The notes under the pieces are model-generated. The model was not told the DNA's origin and ran no database searches. It saw nothing but the letters and a program-made list of their open reading frames with translations. Below, one piece after another: positions 34,575 to 43,543 of a stretch of 54,225 nt of DNA; position 1 is the first letter of the stretch, and each line of letters opens with the position of its first letter. This DNA comes from Legionellales bacterium (GTDB lineage Bacteria > Pseudomonadota > Gammaproteobacteria > Comchoanobacterales > Comchoanobacteraceae). A program made the position numbers and the translations under genes. The stretch lies in NCBI GenBank assembly GCA_002722995.1, contig PBNF01000004.1, positions 1-54,225 of the forward strand. The letters are read 5' to 3'.

Positions 34575-35694
34575 TCAATCGTTACAACGTTCAATGGCTT
34601 TATTCGATCAGATTTGTGAGCTCATTCGATCAAAAGGCCCCATCTCTTTTAAAACCTTTATGGATAAAGCACTGTATACCCCTGAACTGGGCTATTATAT
34701 GCAGTCAGGTTTAACTTTAGGGCAAGACTTTATTACATCCCCTCAATTGGGCCCTTGGTTTGCGGCGTCACTTGCTCAAGCCAGCCAACCCCTTCTGAAA
34801 GCCTGTCCAGCAGAAGCTTGCGTGGTTGAATTTGGCCCAGGTAGTGGCCAATTATGTTATGATTTTTTAATGGCTTGTGATCGCAGTCATACTTTGCCAG
34901 ATCGCTATTATTTAGTTGAAATCAGTCCTTCACTCAGGGCGCTTCAAGCTCATACCTGTGAAACCCTTCCTGCACATTTGAAATCGCGAATTGAATGGGT
35001 TGATGCGTGTCCTGAAATGTCAGGGGTGGTCATTGCAAATGAATTTATTGATGCTTGGCCGATTGATCAATTTGCATTGATGCCTGATATTCAAATGCGG
35101 TGTGTTGATTTAAATGATGAAGGCGCATTGACTTGGAGGCTTCAGCCATTAGATTCAAGTGATCCATGCTATCAAGCGGTTGAGTCCTTATCACTGGAGC
35201 GGGTGAATGGTTTTTATTCAGAAATACAGCTTGACTTAAATCAGTGGTTCAGAGACACCAGTGCCCAAATTAAGCAAGGGGGTGTTTTATTAATTGATTA
35301 TGGGCTCACAGAGCGGATGTATTATGACCCTGGGCGGATGCAAGGCACCCTTCGGTGTCACTCAGGACACCGTGTGCATGATGATCCATTGTTTCAACCT
35401 GGAACCCAAGATATTACCGCTAAAGTGAATTGGACCGCTGTGGCTCGAGCCGCTTTAGCATCAGGTTGGACCTTATCGGGGTATACTGATCAAGCCTCAT
35501 TTTTAATGAAAAATGGTTTAGAACGCGAGTTAATGCAAAGGGAAGCACCCTTATCTCTTGAAGCTGCATTACAGATTAAACAATTGACATTACCCACTGA
35601 AATGGGGCAAGCATTCCAGGTGTTAGGGCTCTCAAAGCACGCCTCTATGTCTTGTTTTGATGCGTGCGATCGTCAACCCAGTTTATGGTATTAA
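34561..35694 (+). CDS. SAM-dependent methyltransferase, MidA/NDUFAF7 (DUF185) family
   Basis: Class I methyltransferase related to mitochondrial NDUFAF7, a protein arginine methyltransferase for complex I assembly. It has GPISFKTFMDKALYTPELGY, YYMQSGLTLGQDFITSPQLG, the SAM-loop VVEFGPGSGQL, YYLVEISPSLRALQ, NEFIDAWPIDQF and LLIDYGLTERM, in the family order. 377 aa from ATG 34561; an in-frame TTG is 12 bases earlier. It overlaps folB by 14 bases. The bacterial substrate is not known. Confidence 0.88.
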   Translation: MTKVDQSLQRSMALFDQICELIRSKGPISFKTFMDKALYTPELGYYMQSGLTLGQDFITSPQLGPWFAASLAQASQPLLKACPAEACVVEFGPGSGQLCYDFLMACDRSHTLPDRYYLVEISPSLRALQAHTCETLPAHLKSRIEWVDACPEMSGVVIANEFIDAWPIDQFALMPDIQMRCVDLNDEGALTWRLQPLDSSDPCYQAVESLSLERVNGFYSEIQLDLNQWFRDTSAQIKQGGVLLIDYGLTERMYYDPGRMQGTLRCHSGHRVHDDPLFQPGTQDITAKVNWTAVARAALASGWTLSGYTDQASFLMKNGLERELMQREAPLSLEAALQIKQLTLPTEMGQAFQVLGLSKHASMSCFDACDRQPSLWY

Positions 35695-35704
35695 AGGAAC
35701 CATC

Positions 35705-36505
35705 ATGGCACGATATGTGATTGGAGATATACAAGGCTGTTTAGAGGGTTTGCAGACACTCTTATCTGAAGTGGGTTATGTGCCTGGTCGAGATGATCTA
35801 TGGTTTGCCGGCGATTTGGTGAATCGAGGGCCGGACTCAGTGGGTGTTTTACAGTATATTAAAGCTTTGCCTCAGGCACGTGTTGTTTTGGGGAATCATG
35901 ATCTGCATTGTTTGGCTTTATTTCATACACAATCAAAACGTCATGCAAGTAGCTTGTCTTCAGTGGTGAATCACCCTGAAGCCTCTTCGCTCATGGCGTG
36001 GTTGATTCAACAGCCATTGATGTATCTTGAACAGGGTGTATTAATGGTTCATGCTGGATTATACCCTCAATGGAGTGTGACTCAAGCCTTAAACTATGCT
36101 CAGGAAGTGAGTGATGCTTTGAACAGTCAAGCTCGAGATGACTTTCTCGAGAGCATGTATGGAGATGAGCCAGCAGTATGGTCAGAGACGTTAAGTGGAT
36201 GGGATCGATTGCGTTTTATCACCAATGCCTGTGTTCGAATGCGATATTTAAATGAAAACTGTGTCTTGGACTTTCAGCAAACTGAAGCCCCTCCATTATC
36301 TGAAACGCAATGGATGCCTTGGTTTGATCATCCACGTGCTCAATGGGATCCTACGATTACAGTTGCATTTGGTCATTGGGCTGCACTCAAGGCAAGTATT
36401 GATCGACCTTACTTGAAGGCCTTAGATGGTGGGTATGTGTGGGGGGGGCATCTAGTCGCCTGGTGCCCAGAGACGAATGAGCGTGTAAGTGTCCAGGCTT
36501 TGTAA
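35705..36505 (+). CDS. apaH: Bis(5'-nucleosyl)-tetraphosphatase, symmetrical
   Basis: Hydrolyses Ap4A to two ADP. The metallophosphatase motifs are GDIQGC (residues 7-12), FAGDLVNRGPDS, VLGNHD and MVHAGLYP, followed by GHWA. 266 aa, typical length. The start is ATG 35705, preceded by AAAGGAACC; an earlier ATG in frame would add an unlikely leader overlapping the upstream gene. It closes this plus-strand run; a 486-base interval follows. Confidence 0.95.
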   Translation: MARYVIGDIQGCLEGLQTLLSEVGYVPGRDDLWFAGDLVNRGPDSVGVLQYIKALPQARVVLGNHDLHCLALFHTQSKRHASSLSSVVNHPEASSLMAWLIQQPLMYLEQGVLMVHAGLYPQWSVTQALNYAQEVSDALNSQARDDFLESMYGDEPAVWSETLSGWDRLRFITNACVRMRYLNENCVLDFQQTEAPPLSETQWMPWFDHPRAQWDPTITVAFGHWAALKASIDRPYLKALDGGYVWGGHLVAWCPETNERVSVQAL

Positions 36506-36589
36506 GGTGATCATCCTCTCTTAAATGAAATCTATGATGTAATGCATGGTTATAATATTAATACACCATTAGAAAAAGCTTGAGCTGAT

Positions 36590-36952
36590 CTATAGGTCTA
36601 AAAGGGACCGTGATAGGTTTGTGTGAGTGGGCGAGGTGAGTCCTGTTATAAAGTTTGAATAGATCGCTTGAAATGCCTCTAAAGTGATGGGAGCTGGAGT
36701 GGTTGTGAAGAGGCAAGTGAGGTCTAAGCCAAATGCACTGCCTAAGTTGTATAATGAACTGACAAAAAATATCGATCGAAGGGTGTGTCCTGTACAAAGT
36801 AAAGCGCTTAAGATAAGTAATGGCCTATCATCATCGTATGATTTTCACTGATCAAGCCATTCAGGCATGAGATATTTCTTGCTGTCAGTAGGCTGTTTTG
36901 AGCGCAGCTCTGAAGGCTTTGAATCTTGAAGAGTGCTTGTGATCTTTGTCAT
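36590..36952 (-). pseudogene. Possible broken small gene with in-frame TGA
   Basis: On the minus strand, 39 bases after the pip stop codon, a frame runs from ATG 36952 to TAG 36590-36592 (120 codons) and is interrupted only by TGA at codon 36 (36845-36847). The translated text looks protein-like: DDRPLLILSALLCTGHTL, then LYNLGSAFGLDLTCLFTTTP and PAPITLEAFQAIYSN. I recognise no family. The ribosome site is poor. Other frames here are also open for about 80 codons, so chance cannot be excluded. If real, it is a recent pseudogene or a stop-interrupted gene. Confidence 0.25.
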
Positions 36953-36991
36953 CTTTTAAAATGCTTTAACCTGTTAAATTATATGTTTAGT

Positions 36992-37942
36992 CTATTTATC
37001 ATAGCCACTTAACGTTAAGTCACGTTGTCTGAAGTCTTCTGTTGCTTGGATGAGTGCTTGTTGTGTTTCAGTTTCATCAAAGGCATGGCCTGCATGGGTC
37101 AAGGTGAGCGTTGATTGCGGGAGGGCTTTGAACAATTCAAACGCACTGCGAGGTGGACAGACTAAATCATAGCGCCCTTGAATAATATCAATTGGAAGAT
37201 GCTGTAATGCTTTAATATGATCTAAAATAGGGGTGTGTTTGATAAAACAACTATGGTGTAAATAGTGTGCTTCAATACGAGCTAAGGCTAAATCTTGATC
37301 AGTATCAGGCGTTCGAGGCTTGGGGGTTAAGGTGCTGATTGCATGTTCCCAGTTCACAAAATGCTTCGCGGCTTGTTGTTGTACGATTGGATTTTTATGT
37401 GTCAGTCGATGATAATAGCTACTTAAAATGGCGGTTTGTTCTGAATGTGTTAAATGAGCAATAAAAGTGGCCCAAGCTTCAGGAGCCATATGGTGTGCAC
37501 CTGCTTGAGTCAGCCAGGTGATTTCATCGGGTCGTGCTAAAAAAATACCCCTTAAAATTAATCCCAATACAGCATTTGGATGTCGTATGCTATAGATTAA
37601 GCTTAATGTGCTGCCCCAAGAACCGCCCAGTAATAACCATTTTTCGATTTTTAAGTGATCTCTCAGGCGTTCAAAATCATTGACAAGATGATCCGTGGTA
37701 TTTTCAATGAGGCTGGTGTGAGGTTGGCTTCGTCCACAACCACGTTGATCCACCAAAATGATTCGATAGTGATTTGGGTGGAATAAACGACGATGTGCTG
37801 TCGTACATCCTGATCCAGGTCCGCCATGAACAAATAAAACAGGGATTCCCCGAGGATTTCCACACTGTTCATAATAGAGGGTATGTTGTGAATCAACAGA
37901 AAGATATCCAGATTGATAAGGCTCAATAGGGGGGAATTGCAT
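36992..37942 (-). CDS. pip: Proline iminopeptidase
   Basis: Alpha/beta-hydrolase that removes N-terminal proline from peptides, cytosolic, S33 family. The 316-aa protein has the oxyanion HGGPGSGC (39-46), the nucleophile elbow GGSWGS with Ser108, GRYDLVCPP (Asp) and HAGHAFDE (His). The start is ATG 37942, 47 residues into a longer open frame, because family members begin MQ-PPIEPYQSGYL there. It overlaps the hinT stop by 9 bases, so it is read from the same transcript. No signal peptide. Confidence 0.92.
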   Translation of the reverse strand: MQFPPIEPYQSGYLSVDSQHTLYYEQCGNPRGIPVLFVHGGPGSGCTTAHRRLFHPNHYRIILVDQRGCGRSQPHTSLIENTTDHLVNDFERLRDHLKIEKWLLLGGSWGSTLSLIYSIRHPNAVLGLILRGIFLARPDEITWLTQAGAHHMAPEAWATFIAHLTHSEQTAILSSYYHRLTHKNPIVQQQAAKHFVNWEHAISTLTPKPRTPDTDQDLALARIEAHYLHHSCFIKHTPILDHIKALQHLPIDIIQGRYDLVCPPRSAFELFKALPQSTLTLTHAGHAFDETETQQALIQATEDFRQRDLTLSGYDK

Positions 37943-37949
37943 CAGAAGG

Positions 37950-38294
37950 TTATCCAGGGGGCCATGTGAACGAGCGTCCTGCCAAAATATGTAAGTGTAG
38001 ATGAAATACAGTTTGCCCTGCACCCGCACCATTGTTAATGACCAGCCTAAAGTCATCTGGATGGCCAGCTTGCGCTGCAACATGTGGAGCTATCTGAAGT
38101 AAATGTCCCAAGAGCATCTTATCTTCGGGTGTAGATTGATTGAGTTGAGCCAGTGGCTTTTTGGGAATGAGTAGGCAATGAAAGGGAGCTTGAGGATGAA
38201 TGTCTTCAAAGGCAAGGCAATGCTCATCTTCATACAGTATTTTTGCTGGAAGTGTGCGATCTATAATACGTGTAAAGAGTGTTTCAGACATCAT
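37950..38294 (-). CDS. hinT: HIT family purine nucleoside phosphoramidase (HinT-like)
   Basis: 114 aa with the family motif GQTVFHLHLHIL (His98-Leu-His100-Leu-His102) and PKKPLAQLNQ in the N-terminal sheet. Such proteins hydrolyse adenosine phosphoramidates and lysyl-AMP-like intermediates. Starts with two consecutive ATGs (38294 and 38291); either may be used. It is 184 bases downstream of the Trm112-like start and overlaps pip. No anomaly. Confidence 0.92.
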   Translation of the reverse strand: MMSETLFTRIIDRTLPAKILYEDEHCLAFEDIHPQAPFHCLLIPKKPLAQLNQSTPEDKMLLGHLLQIAPHVAAQAGHPDDFRLVINNGAGAGQTVFHLHLHILAGRSFTWPPG

Positions 38295-38479
38295 GAGGGC
38301 CCTAATTGTTCATCGGTTGTCAACGAGCGAGCTTCAGATTCCATGAGCACGGGAATACCGTCCCGAATGGGATAAGCAAGTCCTGAAGCTTTACATAATA
38401 ACCAATGTTGATCTTCGGATAACTTTAAGGATGCTTTGCTCACTGGGCATACTAAAATGCGTAATAGTTTTGGATCCAT
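38291..38479 (-). CDS. Trm112/YcaR-like small zinc-ribbon-type protein
   Basis: 62 aa from ATG 38479, with GAGG 9 bases upstream. Sequence marks are LLRILVCPVSKASLKL, then LLCKASGLAYPIRDGIPVLM and a terminal SEAR, the YcaR (UPF0434) pattern. Only two of the four cysteines of other Trm112 members remain, which is common in this bacterial branch. Usually found between lpxK and kdsB; here it is followed by hinT, whose start overlaps its stop by 4 bases. Confidence 0.88.
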   Translation of the reverse strand: MDPKLLRILVCPVSKASLKLSEDQHWLLCKASGLAYPIRDGIPVLMESEARSLTTDEQLGPS

Positions 38480-38615
38480 CAGCGGTAACCTCTTGACTAC
38501 ATTCAGTTCATCTTCAATAGAATACAAAATTTAAACCTTGATCACAATCGATGCAAATACTTCATTTTAATGATTCAGGATGATGGGTTTATAAAAGGTT
38601 ATCATTGGCCATGAT

Positions 38616-38646
38616 GTGAGCTATTTGATCATAAGATCAAACTCAC
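38616..38646. repeat. 12-bp bulged hairpin
   Basis: GTGAG (38616-38620) and CTCAC (38642-38646) enclose a perfect 7-bp stem TTTGATC-ATAA-GATCAAA, separated by a 3-base bulge (CTA). The right arm runs into TCACAGTATTGA (38643-38654), which recurs at 38729-38740. No T-run follows. Confidence 0.5.
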
Positions 38647-38719
38647 AGTATTGAGTATATTAAGGATAATCAGTATTCCTGTTGCATTAAATATTGTCAG
38701 TGTTTTAATCAAGGTGTTG

Positions 38720-38740
38720 ACTGTGTGATCACAGTATTGA
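38720..38740. repeat. Hairpin carrying the repeated 12-mer
   Basis: ACTGTG-TGAT-CACAGT is a 6-bp perfect stem at 38720-38735. Its right arm is part of TCACAGTATTGA (38729-38740), identical to the sequence after the hairpin at 38616. Confidence 0.5.
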
Positions 38741-39032
38741 TGATCGGCATTACGTATGAGTGATGCTTGTTATGTGTGAAAAAGTGTTGGATCTTTAATG
38801 ATTGTTCTCATAAGGCAGATGGTTTTTATATTAGATGTTTAAATGATTCGATTGTGCTGTTAATGATCCTATCGCTCATCAATGTTTGATTGATTGTTTA
38901 ATATTAGGGGACTTATTGAACTGATGTATTGATACAAGAGCAGTGAAGGCTGATCTTTAATAAGATTCAAATATTGTAAATAGATTTGAGTGAGTGTTTA
39001 ACATCGACAATCAATCAGGTTTCAATCATAGG

Positions 39033-39060
39033 AAAAGAAGATGCATTCCTTGAGGCATCT
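39033..39060 (-). terminator. Likely terminator of the kinase-like gene
   Basis: On the minus strand, AGATGC pairs with GCATCT around a 10-base loop, followed by TCTTTTCC. It lies 57 bases past the stop codon of the minus-strand kinase-like gene. The stem is short and the T-run imperfect. Confidence 0.35.
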
Positions 39061-39116
39061 CGATGATCAGCTTAGGGACCTATAGGGCTAAAGCGTTGTG
39101 AATCTATTGATCGGTC

Positions 39117-39947
39117 TTAATTGAAGCGATCATGGAGGGCCATGTTTTTTAGCGCTTGAAAGGTCAGTGTTTTTTGATGATGAAATCGAGCTTCAATGTC
39201 GGGGTTTTGAGGAGATAGGTACAATAACTGTTCTAACCATAGGCTCCATTCGTCCAATAAAGCAGCACATGCATGCTTCATCTGTTCGGTAGATTGAACC
39301 TGAGGCCAAGGTTGATTCCAGTCGATCGCCAGTGCAAGCTGGTCGGTTAATTCTGCACGAGGACCTGAATGCTCAAGGTCAATGGCGTAAGGTTTTTGAC
39401 GAATCCAGATAACATTGCTGGGCCTTAAATCTCGATGTGCTGTGTGTGTGAAGGCAGGGTGAGGGCTATGCTTGAGTGCTGCTTGAGCCTGTTGCAGTGG
39501 CTCAAGCAGTCGTTTTTGATCGGATGTGAGTTTGGGAGGAGGTACTACTTTTGTGCAGGATGAGAGGGGGGCTTTCAATACTGCCCGAAGGTTTTGAATA
39601 TCAAGCCAATATTGTTGAGGTGGAGATTCACTCTGATGAAATGGGTATAGAGCCCATAAAGCTCCATCTAACATCAATGGGCTTGGAGAATAGGGTCGAA
39701 TGACGGGTAAAGTAGGATCAGCATAGGTAATGGTTTCAGCGGCTATTAAGTTTTGAGCATGCCAAGGAAAGGCTGCCAGCCAGCCAGGGTGATAACGCTT
39801 AATGATCAATGGGTGTGTTGGGTGAGCGTAACGCCAGACTGAATGAATACCGCAATGCTCAATCCACTCGAGCTCATGGTCAGTGGTGCTATCAATATGA
39901 CAAGCATTAAATAAGTTTGAAAGGATTGTTGTTGAAAGTTTAAACAT
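39117..39947 (-). CDS. Aminoglycoside-phosphotransferase-fold kinase-like protein
   Basis: 276 aa. The C-terminal half shows the APH/choline-kinase signature: HTAHRDLRPSNVIW (the H-x-D-x-x-x-x-N catalytic loop) and YAIDLEHSGP (metal-binding Asp). The N-terminal half is a small lobe with PLIIKRYHPGW, whose K may bind ATP. The start is ATG 39947, overlapping the last codons of ychF by 8 bases; a longer open frame upstream would run inside ychF. Substrate unknown; the coupling to ychF suggests a role near translation, but nothing more can be said. Confidence 0.78.
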   Translation of the reverse strand: MFKLSTTILSNLFNACHIDSTTDHELEWIEHCGIHSVWRYAHPTHPLIIKRYHPGWLAAFPWHAQNLIAAETITYADPTLPVIRPYSPSPLMLDGALWALYPFHQSESPPQQYWLDIQNLRAVLKAPLSSCTKVVPPPKLTSDQKRLLEPLQQAQAALKHSPHPAFTHTAHRDLRPSNVIWIRQKPYAIDLEHSGPRAELTDQLALAIDWNQPWPQVQSTEQMKHACAALLDEWSLWLEQLLYLSPQNPDIEARFHHQKTLTFQALKNMALHDRFN

Positions 39948-41034
39948 TAAATCTAAAATAGATAATATCACCATCTTGGACAATATAGTCGCGGCCTTCT
40001 AGTCGCCAAAGCCCCGCTTCTTTTGCACCACGCTCGCCCTCATGTGTAATAAAGTCATCATAACTGATGACTTCTGCGCGGATAAACCCTTTTTGAAAAT
40101 CAGTATGAATGACGCCTGCAGCTTGATCTGCAGGTTGGCCTGCTTGAATGGTCCAAGCTCGAACTTCCTGAGGGCCTGCTGTGAAAAAAGTACGTAATTT
40201 TAATAATTGATAAGCCGATCGAATCACCCGATTGAGTCCCGGTTCTTCTAAGCCTAAGTCAGCTAAAAATAAGGCCTTATCTTCAGGATCTAATGTGCTT
40301 ATTTCAGATTCAATTTTAGCGCAAATCGAAATGACTTCAGAAGATTCAGCATGAGCATAGTGCTCAATTTCGAGTAAGTGTTGTTGTGCCAGTTGAGAGG
40401 GTTGTTCGTCGATGTTGGCGACATAGAGTACTGGTTTGATGGTGATCAAATTGAGTTGATGCGCATACTCAATTAATTCTGAATCGAGTGATGCACGACG
40501 CAAGGGTTGCGTTTGGAGGGTTGTGTGTAGCATTGAGAGCTGATTGAGTAATGCTTGAGCGTTAGGGTCTCCGGTTTTCGTTTGTTTTTTCAGTTTGGTG
40601 AGTTGTTTTTCAATACACTCTAAATCCGCTAAAGCCAGTTCTGTCTCAATGGTTTGAATATCATCTAAAGGATTGACACGACCTTGAACATGAATGACAT
40701 CATCATCTTGGTGACATCGCACAACATGTAAAATGGCTTGTGTTTCTCGGATATGGCCTAAAAACTTATTGCCAAGGCCTTCGCCGGTGGAGGCCCCTGA
40801 AACAAGTCCTGCAATATCTGTGAAACGTACATGCGTTGGAATGTTGCGTTCAGGTTGAACCAGTTCAACTAATTGATCCATACGTACGTCAGGCACATTA
40901 ACCATGCCCACATTGGGTTCAATGGTACAAAAAGGATAATTGGCCGCTTCAATACCTGCATTGGATAACGCATTGAATAGGGTTGATTTTCCAACATTGG
41001 GAAGTCCAACAATACCGCATTGTAGTGTGCTCAT
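39940..41034 (-). CDS. ychF: Redox-regulated ATPase YchF
   Basis: Obg-like ATPase (Ola1 homologue) of the ribosome. The P-loop is [17 protein letters not shown] (7-23). [19 protein letters not shown] is the switch/G3 region, the N-A-N-I equivalent is YVANIDE, and a C-terminal TGS-like domain includes [21 protein letters not shown]. 364 aa, usual length. It starts within the pth stop codon (4-base overlap) and is followed by the kinase-like gene. pth-ychF linkage is widespread in bacteria. Confidence 0.96.
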   Translation of the reverse strand: MSTLQCGIVGLPNVGKSTLFNALSNAGIEAANYPFCTIEPNVGMVNVPDVRMDQLVELVQPERNIPTHVRFTDIAGLVSGASTGEGLGNKFLGHIRETQAILHVVRCHQDDDVIHVQGRVNPLDDIQTIETELALADLECIEKQLTKLKKQTKTGDPNAQALLNQLSMLHTTLQTQPLRRASLDSELIEYAHQLNLITIKPVLYVANIDEQPSQLAQQHLLEIEHYAHAESSEVISICAKIESEISTLDPEDKALFLADLGLEEPGLNRVIRSAYQLLKLRTFFTAGPQEVRAWTIQAGQPADQAAGVIHTDFQKGFIRAEVISYDDFITHEGERGAKEAGLWRLEGRDYIVQDGDIIYFRFNV

Positions 41035-41618
41035 AGGGGGGCCTTTTTGTGTAATTGTTGCATCACGTATTCAAATTGTCCTGATAATAAGGGTTCGATA
41101 TAATTTAAACTATATTGAATACATTCATCAATGGCATTTTGATCAGAAAGATTTGGAGGTTTTAAAACATAGCGCTTCACTGCATCACGGTCCCCCGGGT
41201 GCCCTACGCCAATCCGTAATCGATTAAATGAACGGGTGTTTAAATGTTTCTCAATGCTTTTTAATCCATTGTGGCCACCCGTTCCACCGCCTTGTTTGAA
41301 ACGGATATGGCCAGTAGGTAAGTCAATATCATCATGAATGATTAAGATCTGTTGTGGGCTGATTTTGTAATATTGTTGTAACGCTTGAACAGCTTGGCCA
41401 CTTTCATTCATATAGGTTAAGGGTATCGCCAGGCGGCAGTTGAGCGTACCTATACTGAACAAACCATGCGATGCATGATGGCGCGAATCTACTTTGAAAT
41501 GTATGCCCCCACGGTTTGACAGGGCATCAATCCACCAGACTCCTGCATTGTGGCGGGTGCGATCATATTCAGATCCAGGATTGCCTAATCCAACCAATAG
41601 TGTTAAGGGTGATGACAT
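41031..41618 (-). CDS. pth: Peptidyl-tRNA hydrolase
   Basis: Releases peptides from prematurely dropped peptidyl-tRNA. 195 aa with LLVGLGNPGSEYDRTRHNAG (catalytic His23), PLTYMNESGQAV and HDDIDLPTGHIRFKQGGG, then GGHNGLKSIEKHL, the standard set. It starts 5 bases after rplY and overlaps ychF by 4 bases. Full length. Confidence 0.96.
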   Translation of the reverse strand: MSSPLTLLVGLGNPGSEYDRTRHNAGVWWIDALSNRGGIHFKVDSRHHASHGLFSIGTLNCRLAIPLTYMNESGQAVQALQQYYKISPQQILIIHDDIDLPTGHIRFKQGGGTGGHNGLKSIEKHLNTRSFNRLRIGVGHPGDRDAVKRYVLKPPNLSDQNAIDECIQYSLNYIEPLLSGQFEYVMQQLHKKAPL

Positions 41619-41623
41619 TCAGT

Positions 41624-42277
41624 TTAGGTCGCTACATTATCTTCAGAAGCTGAGGTCTCTTGTGTTGTGGGTTCTTCAGCTTCGATGTCGGGTGCTGCCT
41701 TTGCTAAGTGAATCGAGGCCAATGCAGGATTATGTGTCTCATCAATTGTAGCAACACATTCAACTTTTGAAGGTAAAGTAACATCAGATAAGTGAACTGT
41801 TGAATCCATTTCTAAGTGGCTAATGTCTACGGCAATAGATTCTGGAATATTTTGAGGTAAGCATCGTATTTCAAGTGTAGATGTGAGGATGTTTAATTGT
41901 CCCCCTTGATCTTGAATGGCCGCACAGTGTGCCTCACCTATAAAATGAAGTGGTACTGAAATGATCATGGATTCTTTTGCGTTGACGGCTTGAAAATCTA
42001 AATGTAATACTTGATTCTTCGTGCTGTGTTTTGTGTAATTTTTGATAATGGTTTGAAGGGGGGCTTGGCCGTCAATACTCAGTTGAACAACATGTGAAGT
42101 AAATCCAGGTTTTTGGAGTGACAAGAAAACATCCTGATGATTCAATGTAATCATTTGAGGTGCAGTATGTGCGCCATAGACAATGGCAGGCACTTGACCC
42201 GATTTTCTTAATTGTCTTGAATGTTGTGTGCCTGTTTCCGTACGTGCTGTTGCGTTAAGTTTAAACTGTTCTGACAT
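41624..42277 (-). CDS. rplY: 50S ribosomal protein L25 / general stress protein Ctc
   Basis: 217-aa L25 with the C-terminal Ctc (TL5) extension. The N-terminal 5S-rRNA-binding domain contains QLRKSGQVPAIVYG and the beta-barrel HLDFQAV. The second domain includes VPLHFIGEAHCA and an acidic tail (EAEEPTTQETSASED). An AGGAG ribosome site lies 7 bases before the ATG, 3 bases downstream of prs. No anomaly. Confidence 0.95.
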   Translation of the reverse strand: MSEQFKLNATARTETGTQHSRQLRKSGQVPAIVYGAHTAPQMITLNHQDVFLSLQKPGFTSHVVQLSIDGQAPLQTIIKNYTKHSTKNQVLHLDFQAVNAKESMIISVPLHFIGEAHCAAIQDQGGQLNILTSTLEIRCLPQNIPESIAVDISHLEMDSTVHLSDVTLPSKVECVATIDETHNPALASIHLAKAAPDIEAEEPTTQETSASEDNVAT

Positions 42278-42280
42278 GAT

Positions 42281-43234
42281 TTAATCTCCTGAAGCATGGT
42301 CATTGAAAAGGGAGCTGACAGATTCCTGTCGACTGATGCGTGTAATGGTTTTAGCCAATAAAGCGCCTAAGCTGAGTTGTCTGATTTTCTTAGACTGTTG
42401 AGCAACTGTGGAGAGTGGAATGGTATCCGTGACCACTAGAGCATTAAGGGCTGATTGTTCGATGGTTTGAATGGCTGGACCTGACAGTACTGCGTGTGTA
42501 GCATAGGCTGTCACAGATAAGGCCCCCTCATTCATCAGTTCTGCTGCAGCTTTACACAATGTGCCTGCGGTGTCGACCATATCATCAACAATGATGCAGT
42601 GTTGATCTTTGACAGGTCCGATAACATTCATGATTTGAACTTCATTATTGTCTGGCCTGCGTTTATCAATGATGGCTAAATTGGTGTCATTGAGTTGTTT
42701 AGCCACGGCACGTGCTCGAACAACACCGCCTACATCAGGTGAAACCACTGTGACATCATGACCAATACAAGATTGAATGTCTTTAATAAATAAAGATGAA
42801 GCATAGATATTGTCAACAGGCATATGAAAGAAGCCTTGAATTTGATCGGCATGCAGGTCAACCGTGATCACACGAGAAAAGCCTACAGACGCAAGTATAT
42901 CCGCGACCACTTTAGCCGTAATCGGCACTCGTGCAGATCGAATGCGTCGATCTTGTCGGGCATAACCAAAATAAGGCATGACGGCTGTAATATTACGTGC
43001 TGAAGCCCGCCTGAGTGCATCAGCCATGATAATCAATTCCATTAAATTAGTGTCGCAAGGTGCACAAGTCGGTTGAACAATGAATGCGTCATGGCCGCGT
43101 ACATTTTCTAAAATTTCAACGCGAATTTCGCCATCACTGAATCGATCCACCATGGCGTTACCCAGTGTTAAACCTAGTTGATGAGCAACAGCTTGTGCCA
43201 GTGCAGTGTTTGCAGTTCCAGAAAAAATTTTCAT
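42281..43234 (-). CDS. prs: Ribose-phosphate pyrophosphokinase
   Basis: Makes PRPP from ribose 5-phosphate and ATP for nucleotide, His and Trp synthesis. The 317-aa protein has [18 protein letters not shown] at the start, [38 protein letters not shown], and the PRPP site [18 protein letters not shown]. The start at ATG 43234 fits family N-termini. It lies 36 bases after the tRNA-Gln gene, so both probably share a transcript, as seen in other Gammaproteobacteria. Confidence 0.96.
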   Translation of the reverse strand: MKIFSGTANTALAQAVAHQLGLTLGNAMVDRFSDGEIRVEILENVRGHDAFIVQPTCAPCDTNLMELIIMADALRRASARNITAVMPYFGYARQDRRIRSARVPITAKVVADILASVGFSRVITVDLHADQIQGFFHMPVDNIYASSLFIKDIQSCIGHDVTVVSPDVGGVVRARAVAKQLNDTNLAIIDKRRPDNNEVQIMNVIGPVKDQHCIIVDDMVDTAGTLCKAAAELMNEGALSVTAYATHAVLSGPAIQTIEQSALNALVVTDTIPLSTVAQQSKKIRQLSLGALLAKTITRISRQESVSSLFNDHASGD

Positions 43235-43270
43235 GTTTAAGATGATCCCCGCTGCTCTCATTCATTGATA

Positions 43271-43345
43271 TGGATGGGGTGCCAGGATTCGAACCTGGGA
43301 ATGCTGGGATCAAAACCCAGTGCCTTACCACTTGGCGACACCCCA
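43271..43345 (-). tRNA. tRNA-Gln (anticodon TTG)
   Basis: Complete cloverleaf on the minus strand: acceptor TGGGGTG/CACCCCA, D-arm with CCAAGTGGTAAGG, anticodon stem CTGGG/CCCAG around TTTTGAT (anticodon TTG), T-arm CCAGG-TTCGAAT-CCTGG, and an encoded CCA end. The base before CCA is T (U73), while E. coli tRNA-Gln has G73. It precedes prs, rplY, pth and ychF, a common gammaproteobacterial arrangement. Confidence 0.95.
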
Positions 43346-43543
43346 ATATGTCGAGCATTGATCTTAAATAGTATCAGTATTTTTTGTTTTTTAAAAGCAT
43401 GAATGATTAAAAATAACATATTTCATACGGAGGTGATCAATCTAAATGATTTTAAATCATTGGGTTTGCCTATGGATGGGGTTAAAGTTATGCTTGTTTT
43501 AGTTGAGTCAATCAGTCGTTGACGAAGTGTTGGAGTGTCATAT

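Larger units (their letters stand above)
38480..39116. other. 637-base spacer without a gene
   Basis: No supported reading frame. It holds two hairpins followed by the same 12-mer, and a terminator for the minus-strand kinase-like gene; these are listed separately. No convincing DnaA boxes were seen although the parA/parB region lies nearby. The spacer is very rich in GATC sequences. Confidence 0.5.

Noticed and set aside
36558-36797. 79-codon open frame on the minus strand after apaH
   Set aside because: It has a poor start and its translation looks unlike a protein; a different frame of the same strand (36590-36952) reads more plausibly.
38480-39116. GATC-rich, AT-rich spacer as a possible replication origin
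   Set aside because: No cluster of DnaA boxes (TTATNCACA) and no dnaA or mnmG nearby were seen.
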